Shown one piece after another: positions 24,721 to 33,307 of a stretch of 64,000 nt of DNA; positions within the stretch are counted from its first letter, which is position 1, and each line of letters starts with the position of its first letter. This DNA is from Colwellia sp. (GTDB lineage: Bacteria; Pseudomonadota; Gammaproteobacteria; Enterobacterales; Alteromonadaceae). The position numbers and the translations under genes were made by a program. The notes below the pieces were generated by a model. The model did no database searches, was not told the DNA's origin, and worked only from the letters and a program-made list of their open reading frames with translations. The stretch spans positions 181,078 to 245,077 of the forward strand of contig NVWU01000004.1 in the NCBI GenBank assembly GCA_002733765.1, given 5' to 3'.

Positions 24721-26244
24721 CTAAGTAAAAGATAAATGATAACCGACTGCTTTCAGGTATTCTTGCTCTAACTCTAAATCTGCGATAATGATCGTATGCT
24801 CGGACAACCAATTAGCAGGAAATTGTAAGCTGATATCATTTTCATCGACGGTTAATGTTAATTCCGGCAGAAAATTTGGCTGGCGTTTTATATTTAATAA
24901 AGCGCTTAATCTTAATAACACCAGACACTGAAAAACTTCTGCTTGAGTAAATTGGCTAAATTTAGGTATCTCTTTTAGGTGAATTTTTTTTCGATAAAAG
25001 CGTGTCAGGGTAGCTAATAATGTTTGTTGCTCGGCGTTAAAACCGTGCATGTCAGCATGGTTTAATATATAAGCTGAGTGACGTTGTACCCCCCTAGAGT
25101 GAATGTGCAAACCCACTTCATGCAGCAATGCCGCCCACGACAAAAGTGGTTTGATTTTTTTATCATTCAATTTCCAAGGGTTTTTTACTTGTTTGTATAA
25201 TGCTAAGCTCGTTGTTAAAACCAAGTTGGCTTGGCAAGTATCAACGTCGTATCGAGTTGCTAAACTTTGCGCTGAACGTTCTCGTATGTCTGTATGCTGC
25301 AAGGAGGCTTCCATTTCATACATTACCCCTTCTCTTAATGCCGCACTCGTAAATGTCAGCTCTGCTATTTTTAATGTCCGAAATATCGCAATTAAAATGG
25401 CTAACCCTGCGGGGTAAACTTGTCTTCTGTCTTCTTTACATTCAGCGATAATAAGGTTATCTACCGACTTTGCCGCAATAGCCTCAGCCATTAGTTGTTC
25501 TAGGTGCGTTAATGTAATTGGTGTTACGTTACTTTGATCTTGTGGAATTATTTGACTAATACAGCCAATAGAGCCCGATGTACCTAAGCAATGTTGCCAT
25601 CCCAATTTAATAAACTTGTCTTCAATCAGTGCTAGTTCTTGTTGCGCTGCGGTAATCGCTTTATTAAATAGCGATTTTTTTATCAGCCCATCTTTAAAAA
25701 AACGCTGAGAGTAACTAACACAGCCCATATTTAAACTGCGTAACAGTAAGGGCGTAAATTTTTCCCCTATAATAAATTCCGTAGAGCCGCCACCGATATC
25801 GATAACCAAATTCTTATTCTCTAACGTGTTTGTGTGAGCAACACCTTGATATATAAGACGAGCTTCTTCTTGGCCAGAAATTATTTCAACAGGATATGAA
25901 AAAACTTTTTTTGCTTTTTGTACAAACGAGTGGGCATTTTTTGCTTTACGTAAGGTATAAGTCGCAACAATTCTAACCGAGCTAGGTTCAAAGCCGGTTA
26001 AACTTTCTTTTACTAGCTCTAATGACTCTATTCCTCTGGCAATAGCCTCATCAGATAGACAGTTGTCTTTTGTTAAGCCATCAGCTAACCGTACTTTTTG
26101 TTTCATTTTATGCAGGACTTGTACGGTTCCTGATATAACTCTAGCGACAACTAAATGAAAGCTGTTAGAACCAATATCTAAAACGGCAATTTTGGTTGAC
26201 TCTCTTAACTCAAGATCATTAAAGGCGGTTTTGATTTTGCTCAT
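24721..26244 (-). CDS. ppx: Exopolyphosphatase (Ppx/GppA family)
   Basis: Ppx removes terminal phosphates from polyphosphate; relatives (GppA) act on pppGpp. The 507 residues show the ASKHA-fold phosphate-binding motifs IAVLDIGSNSFHLVVAR at the N-terminus and NLVIDIGGGSTEFIIG near residue 145, the GxxREG-like ALREGVMYEME, and a C-terminal HD-like domain with LLHEVGLHIHSRGVQRHSAY. The start codon overlaps the ppk1 3' end by 26 bases, so ppk1-ppx form one minus-strand operon, as is common in gammaproteobacteria. Because ppk1 is adjacent I favour Ppx over GppA. Confidence 0.93.
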   Translation of the reverse strand: MSKIKTAFNDLELRESTKIAVLDIGSNSFHLVVARVISGTVQVLHKMKQKVRLADGLTKDNCLSDEAIARGIESLELVKESLTGFEPSSVRIVATYTLRKAKNAHSFVQKAKKVFSYPVEIISGQEEARLIYQGVAHTNTLENKNLVIDIGGGSTEFIIGEKFTPLLLRSLNMGCVSYSQRFFKDGLIKKSLFNKAITAAQQELALIEDKFIKLGWQHCLGTSGSIGCISQIIPQDQSNVTPITLTHLEQLMAEAIAAKSVDNLIIAECKEDRRQVYPAGLAILIAIFRTLKIAELTFTSAALREGVMYEMEASLQHTDIRERSAQSLATRYDVDTCQANLVLTTSLALYKQVKNPWKLNDKKIKPLLSWAALLHEVGLHIHSRGVQRHSAYILNHADMHGFNAEQQTLLATLTRFYRKKIHLKEIPKFSQFTQAEVFQCLVLLRLSALLNIKRQPNFLPELTLTVDENDISLQFPANWLSEHTIIIADLELEQEYLKAVGYHLSFT

Positions 26245-28330
26245 AGTTAGCTTTTTCCAAGTGTTTTAAATAGTGATATGTTTCATTTTGCGAACGTAGG
26301 TTTTTTCTATTGCCACGTTTAACATAGCTATTTACTTGGTCTTTGTCGATAACTCTAGCTTTTAAAGTATCTTTGAAGTGAATTTCTAGAAGATTTGTTA
26401 TTATTTTAATCAGCTTTTGGTCGTAAATAGGACAAGACACTTCAATTCGATCTTCCATATTACGTTTCATCCAGTCGGCGGAAGAAATATAAACTTTTTT
26501 ATCACCATTATTGTAAAAACACATGACTCTAGAATGTTCAAGAAAACGATCAACAACACTGATGATGCTGATGTTATCACTCAACCCTTTTATTTTAGGG
26601 CGTAGCGAACACATGCCTCTAATTATACCGCGTATTATTACCCCAGACTGACTTGCTTGGTATAATTTTTCGATGATATCATGATCAACTAAGTTATTGA
26701 CCTTGAATAGAATATCAGCTTTATTTCCGGATTGAGCATGAGTGATTTCGTTATCGATCAGCGCCAATATTGACGACTTCGAGTTTAGCGGAGAGACTAA
26801 TAAATGTTCAAATTTTTGTTGGCGATAAGGGAGCTGGATTAAGTCGAATATACTCAGTACTTCTTTGGTGATATTTTGGTCTTTAGTAAATAAGCTGAAG
26901 TCGGTGTAAATTTTTGCAGTACTTTCGTGAAAGTTACCTGTGCCTATATGAGCATAGTTGACCATTTTGGATTTTTCTTCACGGCTAACAACGAAAATTT
27001 TAGTATGTATTTTAAATGAAGGGTTACCAAAAACTACTCGAATACCTGCGTCAGTCATCGTTCTAGCCCATTCGATATTAGCTTCTTCATCAAATCTAGC
27101 TCTTAGCTCCATCACCACGGTAACCATTTTTCCATTATCTACCGCGTCAATGAGTGAACTAACTACTCTAGAATTTTTAGCAATGCGATATAAGGTAATA
27201 CGAATATGCTTTACATGAGGGTCGAACGCCGCTTGGCGAACAAACTCCGTAAAATGTAAAAACCGATGGTATGGGTAGTTTAGCAGAATATCTTGTTGTT
27301 GAATCGCTTCAAATACGGTGTTGTAGGCAGCAAATTGTTGATTGGTTAATGCCTCTATTGGTTTGTTTTCTAAGTTGCTGCGACCAATATTAGGAAATTT
27401 AATAAAATCTTTTACGTTCCGTACTTTGCCAGCCGCTACTAGGTTATCGTAAGAAGAATGTTTTAAATGGCGTTTTAAGCTTTTTACCATTTCTTCAGGC
27501 ATATTACCGTCGTATATAACGCGCACTGGCTCGGCGATAAGACGCTGTTTCATGCTGTCTGACATTTTTTCAACGTAACTTTCTGCAATATCTTCGTTGA
27601 TTGAGTATTCTGAATCACGGGTCATTTTAAATGAGTGGGCCTCTATAGAGTCAAATTTAACAAAGCCTAGAAAAATATCCTCAATAAAGAGTTGGATGAC
27701 ATCTTCAAGTAAAATTATCTTCTTATATTTTTTTTCTTTTGATAAAGGTGGCAAGATGATAAACCTAGACATTTTATCAGTGGGTATTTCTATAGTGGCA
27801 TATTTAGTCTGTTTGTCGTCGCGATGAATCGCTAAATAGTAATAGGTTGCCGAGTCATTTAAGCGAGCAACTAGGTTGACTTTTTTCTCAATTAAAATAG
27901 GGGTTATATGACGCAAAACCTTGTTTTGAAAAAAATTTTTCAACCAATGAATTTGATCATCATTGACCTGATGGTGGTCTATTAATTGTATATTGTGTTG
28001 AGCAAGTTGATTAACCAATTTTTGATAAATAATGTCAAATTCATCAGTGAGTTTGATTATTTTTTGCTGTATCTGAGTCATTAAAAGTTGATTTTTTTCT
28101 GCTGCTTCTTGCTCATCATTATTCATTAGAATAATGATTTTTCGTCGCACATCAGCCACTCTAACGCGATAAAATTCATCCATATTATTAGAGTAGATGC
28201 CAAGAAAGCGAAACCGCTCGATAATGGGGTTATTTTCGTCAGCGGCTTCTTGCAAAACTCGTTCATTGAAGGCGAGCCAACTAAGCTCTTTAGGAAAAAA
28301 TCTTTGGGTAACTGTTTTATTTTTATTCAT
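26219..28330 (-). CDS. ppk1: Polyphosphate kinase 1
   Basis: PPK1 makes polyphosphate from ATP through a phosphohistidine intermediate. The 703 residues begin with FFPKELSWLAFNERVLQEA. Catalytic-core motifs are IHTKIFVV, YAHIGTGNFHESTAKIYTD (containing the phosphorylated-His region) and the second phospholipase-D-like half (FLEHSRVMCF, VYISSADWMKRNMEDRIEV). The length is normal. A Pho box and -10 lie just upstream (28362-28395). It is the first gene of the ppk1-ppx operon and faces the CHAD/ParA/CYTH/Nudix operon across a repeat element. Confidence 0.97.
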   Translation of the reverse strand: MNKNKTVTQRFFPKELSWLAFNERVLQEAADENNPIIERFRFLGIYSNNMDEFYRVRVADVRRKIIILMNNDEQEAAEKNQLLMTQIQQKIIKLTDEFDIIYQKLVNQLAQHNIQLIDHHQVNDDQIHWLKNFFQNKVLRHITPILIEKKVNLVARLNDSATYYYLAIHRDDKQTKYATIEIPTDKMSRFIILPPLSKEKKYKKIILLEDVIQLFIEDIFLGFVKFDSIEAHSFKMTRDSEYSINEDIAESYVEKMSDSMKQRLIAEPVRVIYDGNMPEEMVKSLKRHLKHSSYDNLVAAGKVRNVKDFIKFPNIGRSNLENKPIEALTNQQFAAYNTVFEAIQQQDILLNYPYHRFLHFTEFVRQAAFDPHVKHIRITLYRIAKNSRVVSSLIDAVDNGKMVTVVMELRARFDEEANIEWARTMTDAGIRVVFGNPSFKIHTKIFVVSREEKSKMVNYAHIGTGNFHESTAKIYTDFSLFTKDQNITKEVLSIFDLIQLPYRQQKFEHLLVSPLNSKSSILALIDNEITHAQSGNKADILFKVNNLVDHDIIEKLYQASQSGVIIRGIIRGMCSLRPKIKGLSDNISIISVVDRFLEHSRVMCFYNNGDKKVYISSADWMKRNMEDRIEVSCPIYDQKLIKIITNLLEIHFKDTLKARVIDKDQVNSYVKRGNRKNLRSQNETYHYLKHLEKANYEQNQNRL

Positions 28331-28361
28331 GACCGCTTACGATGAATGCTTATATATGACC

Positions 28362-28395
28362 ATCATAGTTTATTTAAATGACTGTTTTATTACAG
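28362..28395 (-). promoter_or_regulatory. Pho box and -10 element of ppk1-ppx
   Basis: On the minus strand CTGTAATAAAACAGTCAT (28395-28378) matches the PhoB consensus at 16 of 18 positions. After 10 bases comes TATGAT (28367-28362), a good -10. In PhoB-activated promoters the box replaces the -35 at this spacing. It ends 31 bases before the ppk1 ATG. Induction by phosphate starvation is predicted. The rest of the 28331-28546 gap shows only a weak hairpin. Confidence 0.7.
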
Positions 28396-28546
28396 TTAAG
28401 TTAGCGTAATATCAAAATAGTCATATTTGGCTAAACCGCAGTGCTATTTTGTCTTTGATATGCACAAGCGTATATTCAAAGATATCAGGAAAAATTTGTA
28501 CTGAAAAATTAATTAGGTTTGTCGTTCGCTATTGATGAATAATATA

Positions 28547-29851
28547 TCATTCAGGCGAAGTAAAGTCTTTGATACTTAACTGATGTTTTTGTAATTTTCT
28601 GTATAGTGTTCTAACGCTTATTGCTAAGTTATCAGCGATGGTTTTGGGTTGATTACCGTATTGATTAAGTAGCTTAGTGATGTGTTCTTTTTCGTTTGAT
28701 ATCAGATTGCTTGGGTGATTATCTATCTTGTTTAAACCAATGATACTTTGAGGTAGGTGTTCAACGTTTATTAAGTCATCATCACTTAATAAAGCACTTC
28801 GTTGAACGATGTTCTTAAGTTCTCTGACATTACCTGGATAATGATAATGAGATAATGCCGTTAACGCTTCAGTAGTGAATTTTTTTGATGAAAATTCACT
28901 TTTTGATAATAAATGTTCCGCTAATAATGAAACATCTGATTTTCTTTGTCTTAGTGTCGGTAAGTTAATGGGAAAAGCCGCAATTCGGTAATACAAGTCT
29001 TCTCGAAACTCACCTTTTTTAACCATATTTTCTAAATTTTTGTGGCTGGCACAAATTAATCTAAAGTTGGCCATTTGCTTTTCAACACTGCCTACTCGTC
29101 GATAATGACCTGTTTCCAATAATCGTAATAATTTCACTTGTAAATTAAGTGGCACATCGCCTATTTCATCTAAAAATAAAGTGCCGCCATTTGCCATACA
29201 AACCAAGCCATTTTTACTTGTACTTGCACCGGTAAATGCCCCTTTCTCATGGCCGAACAATTCAGATTCAAATAAAGACTCATTAAGTCCGGTACACTCT
29301 ACCTCTATAAAAGGCTTATTCGCTCGTTTACTTGCTTGATGTATTGATAAAGCGGCGAGTTCTTTACCTGTTCCTGTTTCACCTTGTAATAATATGCTGA
29401 TATTACTTTTTGCACTACGCGTGATCATTTTAAGCAGTTCTTGAAACGGTTTACTTTTACCTATTAATTTTTGATCACTACTAACGCTACTAGCAAAATC
29501 AATCTTTTCGAGAATTTCTAAAAAGCCAATCGTTATACCGTTGTTGTCTTTGACTGGCTTCATCAGAATATTGCAATAAGTATCTCCTGAGCCCGTTTTA
29601 TGAATGTGCAGCGCTGAACTGTTTTTGCCCGTTTTTTTACATGATGATAGAGGACAAGCTTCACCTTTCTGGTCGCAAGGTTTAGTGAAGTTATGGGATA
29701 CCCCATAACACTTACTTTCCCCCAAGATCACTTGTGTAGTGTAAGTATCACGGTAAGCCTGATTAACCGCTTCAATGGCGTAATCATGGGTAATGAATAT
29801 TGCAGGTTTCTCAACCGATTCGATGATTGCTTGAATAGTTTGATGTACCAC
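28547..29851 (-). CDS. PAS-containing sigma54-dependent transcriptional activator
   Basis: A 434-residue bacterial enhancer-binding protein. An N-terminal PAS domain (about 1-120) carries an unusual Cys/His set: Cys48, His53, Cys59, Cys66 and Cys71 (CYGVSH, PC, CPLSSC). The AAA+ sigma54-interaction domain has GETGTGKE, the sigma54-contact loop GAFTGA and GGTLFLDEIGD. A C-terminal Fis-type HTH follows (NQPKTIADNLAISVRTLYRKL). No receiver domain is present. The Cys/His cluster suggests redox, metal or haem sensing. It is divergent from cydABX, whose promoter has a sigma54-type sequence, so cytochrome bd is the likely target. Confidence 0.88.
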   Translation of the reverse strand: MVHQTIQAIIESVEKPAIFITHDYAIEAVNQAYRDTYTTQVILGESKCYGVSHNFTKPCDQKGEACPLSSCKKTGKNSSALHIHKTGSGDTYCNILMKPVKDNNGITIGFLEILEKIDFASSVSSDQKLIGKSKPFQELLKMITRSAKSNISILLQGETGTGKELAALSIHQASKRANKPFIEVECTGLNESLFESELFGHEKGAFTGASTSKNGLVCMANGGTLFLDEIGDVPLNLQVKLLRLLETGHYRRVGSVEKQMANFRLICASHKNLENMVKKGEFREDLYYRIAAFPINLPTLRQRKSDVSLLAEHLLSKSEFSSKKFTTEALTALSHYHYPGNVRELKNIVQRSALLSDDDLINVEHLPQSIIGLNKIDNHPSNLISNEKEHITKLLNQYGNQPKTIADNLAISVRTLYRKLQKHQLSIKDFTSPE

Positions 29852-29881
29852 AATACTTTACCTTTTAATTAATTGTGTCAA

Positions 29882-29915
29882 AAATGACGTAAATCAATGT
29901 CATTTAATGTCATTT
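29882..29915 (+). promoter_or_regulatory. Putative enhancer (UAS) for the sigma54 activator; overlaps an FNR-like site
   Basis: AAATGAC (29882-29888) and GTCATTT (29899-29905) form a perfect inverted repeat with a 10-base spacer. A third GTCATTT is at 29909-29915. It is centred about 110 bases upstream of the sigma54-type promoter, a usual enhancer distance. ATGACGTAAATCAA (29884-29897), inside the repeat, also fits 8 of 10 fixed FNR-box positions. Confidence 0.55.
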
Positions 29916-30002
29916 GTGTCTTAAATAAAAGGTGTTTTAATGTTTTTTTTATATTTTATTTATATTCTCTTATTTTTCATGTGGTTAGCTTTTGTGTTTT
30001 TA

Positions 30003-30018
30003 TGGCGTGCTTATTGCT
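30003..30018 (+). promoter_or_regulatory. sigma54 (-24/-12) promoter upstream of cydA
   Basis: TGGCGTGCTTATTGCT matches the sigma54 consensus TGGCACG-N4-TTGCW at all but two positions, keeping the essential GG and GC with correct spacing. It lies 217 bases before the cydA start and downstream of the inverted repeats, with a sigma54 activator gene divergent. The remaining part of the 29852-30234 gap is AT-rich leader with no gene. Confidence 0.65.
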
Positions 30019-30234
30019 TTAGTAGAAAGTAATTGTTTGTTGTGGGTTAGGTAAAGTGTTCAATTATTAGATTGCTTGCACTCTTTCTCCTTTGCTAGTA
30101 ATTAAAACTACGGTAGCTATAACGTCAGCTATCTTTATTTTAATTAAGTTGCCACGCTAGAAAAATGAACCATAGCCAAACGCACATCAGAGCACTTTTT
30201 TAATAACAAAAGAACAGAAGCGAGAGTAATTAAC

Positions 30235-31821
30235 ATGATAAGTGAAGCTTTAGTTGAATTATCGCGGTGGCAGTTTGCTGTTACAGCACTATTTCATTTC
30301 TTGTTTGTTCCCTTAACAATCGGTTTAACATGGATTTTATTCATCATGGAAGCCGTTTTTGTCATGACAGGGCGGGAAATTTATCGCGACATGACAAAGT
30401 TTTGGGGCAAACTATTTGGTATCAACTTTGCCATTGGTGTGGCTACTGGCCTCACCATGGAGTTTGAGTTTGGTACTAATTGGTCATACTATTCTCATTA
30501 TGTGGGAGATGTGTTTGGTGCTCCGTTAGCAATTGAAGGACTAATGGCATTTTTTCTTGAGTCAACCTTCGTCGGGATGTTCTTTTTAGGTTGGGATAGG
30601 TTAAGTAAACGACAACATTTAATGGGCACATTGCTCATGGCCTTGGGTACTAATTTTTCTGCGTTATGGATATTAATTGCCAATGGTTGGATGCAAAACC
30701 CCGTTGGCAGTGAATTTAACTACATGACAATGCGCATGGAGTTAGTAAGCTTTAGTGAAATTATTTTTAACCCGGTAGCGCAAGTAAAATTTATTCATAC
30801 TGTCGCGGGTGGTTATGTTGCAGGTTCAATGTTTGTGTTAAGTATTAGTAGCTATTACTTGCTTAAAGGCAGAGATATCGCTTTTGCAAAACGTTCTTTT
30901 TCAGTGGCAGCAGGCTTTGGTTTAGCCGCGATATTTTCTGTTATTCTCCTTGGCGATGAATCCGGCTATGAAGTGGGTGAAGTACAGCGAGTAAAACTTG
31001 CGGCTATTGAAGCAGAATATCATACCGAGCCAGCACCAGCGGCATTTACCTTAATCGGCATACCTGATGATGAAGCGATGGAAACCCATTATGCGGTAAA
31101 AATTCCTTATGCCTTGGGTATTATTGCTACTCGTTCTTTAGATGAAAAAGTAATTGGTTTACGTGATTTACAAAAAGCGCATGAACCGCGCATTCGTAAT
31201 GGCATGATTGCATATAAGTACTTAGTTAAATTGCGTAATGGTGAAGACACACCTGAAAATATTGCTAAATTTAATGAAGTTAAACATGATCTTGGCTACG
31301 GATTACTACTTAAACGTTATACTGATAATGTTGTTGATGCGACCGAAGAACAAATACAGATGGCCGTTAAAGATTCAACGCCACCTGTTGCACCTATTTT
31401 TTGGGCATTTCGAATGATGGTTGCTTCAGGTTTTATTATGTTACTGCTATTTTGTTTAGCGTTTTACTTTAATGCTCGACGTCAAATTGAGCAAAAACGT
31501 TGGCTGCTAAAATCAATACTTTTTGCTTTACCTTTACCCTGGATAGCGATAGAAACCGGTTGGTTTGTTGCTGAATTTGGTCGTCAACCTTGGGCTATTA
31601 GTGAAATTTTGCCAACATTTTTATCTACCTCTAGTTTAGCGGCAAGCGATGTGCTGTTTTCTCTTGTTGCCTTCATTGTTGTTTACAGTATTTTATTTGT
31701 GATTGAAATGTATTTAATGATTAAGTTTGCGCGTTTAGGTCCTAGTGCTTTACATACTGGACGTTATCATTTTGAACAAGTACCAGAGTTAGTCTCTGGT
31801 CTTCGCAGCCAGAATTCTTAA
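30235..31821 (+). CDS. cydA: Cytochrome bd quinol oxidase subunit I
   Basis: CydA carries haems b558, b595 and d and the quinol site of the high-affinity bd oxidase in the inner membrane. The 528 residues begin [22 protein letters not shown] (haem His near residue 19). A long Q-loop of the E. coli type follows ([19 protein letters not shown]), then the signature [11 protein letters not shown]. Gene order cydA-cydB-cydX-cydD-cydC gives the enzyme and its assembly transporter together. The predicted promoter is of sigma54 type, with possible FNR input. The GAGAG ribosome site is normal. Confidence 0.97.
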   Translation: MISEALVELSRWQFAVTALFHFLFVPLTIGLTWILFIMEAVFVMTGREIYRDMTKFWGKLFGINFAIGVATGLTMEFEFGTNWSYYSHYVGDVFGAPLAIEGLMAFFLESTFVGMFFLGWDRLSKRQHLMGTLLMALGTNFSALWILIANGWMQNPVGSEFNYMTMRMELVSFSEIIFNPVAQVKFIHTVAGGYVAGSMFVLSISSYYLLKGRDIAFAKRSFSVAAGFGLAAIFSVILLGDESGYEVGEVQRVKLAAIEAEYHTEPAPAAFTLIGIPDDEAMETHYAVKIPYALGIIATRSLDEKVIGLRDLQKAHEPRIRNGMIAYKYLVKLRNGEDTPENIAKFNEVKHDLGYGLLLKRYTDNVVDATEEQIQMAVKDSTPPVAPIFWAFRMMVASGFIMLLLFCLAFYFNARRQIEQKRWLLKSILFALPLPWIAIETGWFVAEFGRQPWAISEILPTFLSTSSLAASDVLFSLVAFIVVYSILFVIEMYLMIKFARLGPSALHTGRYHFEQVPELVSGLRSQNS

Positions 31822-31831
31822 GGGGAAATAC

Positions 31832-32986
31832 ATGTTTGATTATGAAACATTAAAATTTTTATGGTGGTGCATTATCGGCTTTCTTTTCATCGGGTTTGCC
31901 ATCACCGATGGTATGGATATGGGGGTAGGCGGTTTATTACCTTTCGTTGCTAAAAAAGATGTTGAGCGTCGTGTTGTTATTAATACTGTCGGCCCACATT
32001 GGGATGGCAACCAAGTATGGTTTATTACCGCAGGTGCTTCCTTATTTGCTGCCTGGCCTTTGGTATATGCAACAGCATTTAGTGGCTTTTATTTTGCCAT
32101 GATGTTAACACTCTTTAGCTTGTTTTTGCGGCCGCTTGCTTTTGATTATCGCAGTAAAATAGACTCTTTAAAGTGGCGTAATAATTGGGACAAGGCATTG
32201 TTTGTTGGTTCTATGGTGCCACCGTTGGTGTTCGGTGTTGCTTTTGGTAATTTATTACAAGGTGTGCCTTTTAGCTTTGATTCATTAATGCGCGTAACGT
32301 ATACCGGATCGTTTTGGGCTTTATTTACGCCTTTTACTTTATTAACAGGCGTAGTGAGCGTCGCTATGATGTTAATGCATGGTTCAACGTGGTTGGTAAT
32401 GCGCACAGATGCTGATGTCGCTCAGCGCTCTGCTAATATTGGTCGGGTTATTTCAGTGGTCTTAGCGTTTGCTTTCGCGCTTGCTGGCGTCATGGTTTGG
32501 CAAAGTATTGATGGTTACTTGGTTGTAAGTACTATCGATACTATGGGACAAGCACAACCAACAATAAAAGTAGTGTCAACAGCTGCGGGTGTTTGGCTAA
32601 ATAATTATGTAGATACACCACTATTATGGCTAGTGCCTGCTATTGGCTTACTTGCGCCATTTTTGGTTGCGCTTTTATTGAGTATAAAAAGCAAAAGTAC
32701 GTCAGTAAAAGTACTCGCTTTTATAGCAAGCTCTTTAACGATTATAAGTATTATTTTAACCGCTGGCATTGCTATGTTTCCCTTTGTTATGCCATCAAGC
32801 AGCCAGCCTAATCACAGCTTATTGATGTGGGATACCGTGTCTAGTGAAGGCACGTTAGGTTTAATGCTTGCTGTAGTCGCCTTTTTTGTCCCCATTATTC
32901 TTGGTTATACCTTTTGGTGTTATAAAAAAATGTGGCGTACCGTTACGGTGGCTGAAATTGAGCAAAATAATCATACCGCCTATTAA
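31832..32986 (+). CDS. cydB: Cytochrome bd quinol oxidase subunit II
   Basis: CydB is the structural partner of CydA in the bd oxidase. The 384 residues form eight or more membrane segments, with the family features FIGFAITDGMDMGVG near the N-terminus, GPHWDGNQVWFITAGASLFAAWP and FALAGVMVWQSIDGY. It starts 10 bases after cydA with a good AGGGG ribosome site, so it is co-translated. The length is as in E. coli. Confidence 0.97.
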   Translation: MFDYETLKFLWWCIIGFLFIGFAITDGMDMGVGGLLPFVAKKDVERRVVINTVGPHWDGNQVWFITAGASLFAAWPLVYATAFSGFYFAMMLTLFSLFLRPLAFDYRSKIDSLKWRNNWDKALFVGSMVPPLVFGVAFGNLLQGVPFSFDSLMRVTYTGSFWALFTPFTLLTGVVSVAMMLMHGSTWLVMRTDADVAQRSANIGRVISVVLAFAFALAGVMVWQSIDGYLVVSTIDTMGQAQPTIKVVSTAAGVWLNNYVDTPLLWLVPAIGLLAPFLVALLLSIKSKSTSVKVLAFIASSLTIISIILTAGIAMFPFVMPSSSQPNHSLLMWDTVSSEGTLGLMLAVVAFFVPIILGYTFWCYKKMWRTVTVAEIEQNNHTAY

Positions 32987-33127
32987 TCCAGTTGGTATAA
33001 AGCTAAGTATAACCAAATAAAGTTAAATAAAGCTGAGCATGACTAAGCAAAACCGAGTTAAGTAAAGAAAAGTTAAGCTCAGTAATATTACGCTCAGCAA
33101 TATTAATGAATAATAGAGGAAAATATT

Positions 33128-33256
33128 ATGTGGTATTTCAGTTGGTTGTTAGGCGTATTACTCGCGGTGTCGTTGGGCATAATTAATGTGATGTGGTACG
33201 AAATGGAACAACATGTAGACAATGTTGCTAAAGATCAAGATAGCGACGAGCAATGA
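33128..33256 (+). CDS. cydX: Cytochrome bd small subunit CydX
   Basis: A 42-residue single-span protein beginning MWYFSWLLGVLLAVSLGIIN, the hallmark of CydX (YbgT), which stabilises the bd oxidase haems. The charged C-terminus (EQHVDNVAKDQDSDEQ) is cytoplasmic. AGAGGAAA lies upstream of ATG. It is 141 bases after cydB and 51 before cydD. The gap before it (32987-33127) holds short AAGCTAAG/AAGTTAAG-like low-complexity repeats. Confidence 0.93.
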   Translation: MWYFSWLLGVLLAVSLGIINVMWYEMEQHVDNVAKDQDSDEQ

Positions 33257-33307
33257 TAAAAGAAAACGAGTGCGCAGCGTTGAGAATAATGGCCGAGTAT
33301 TAAGTAG

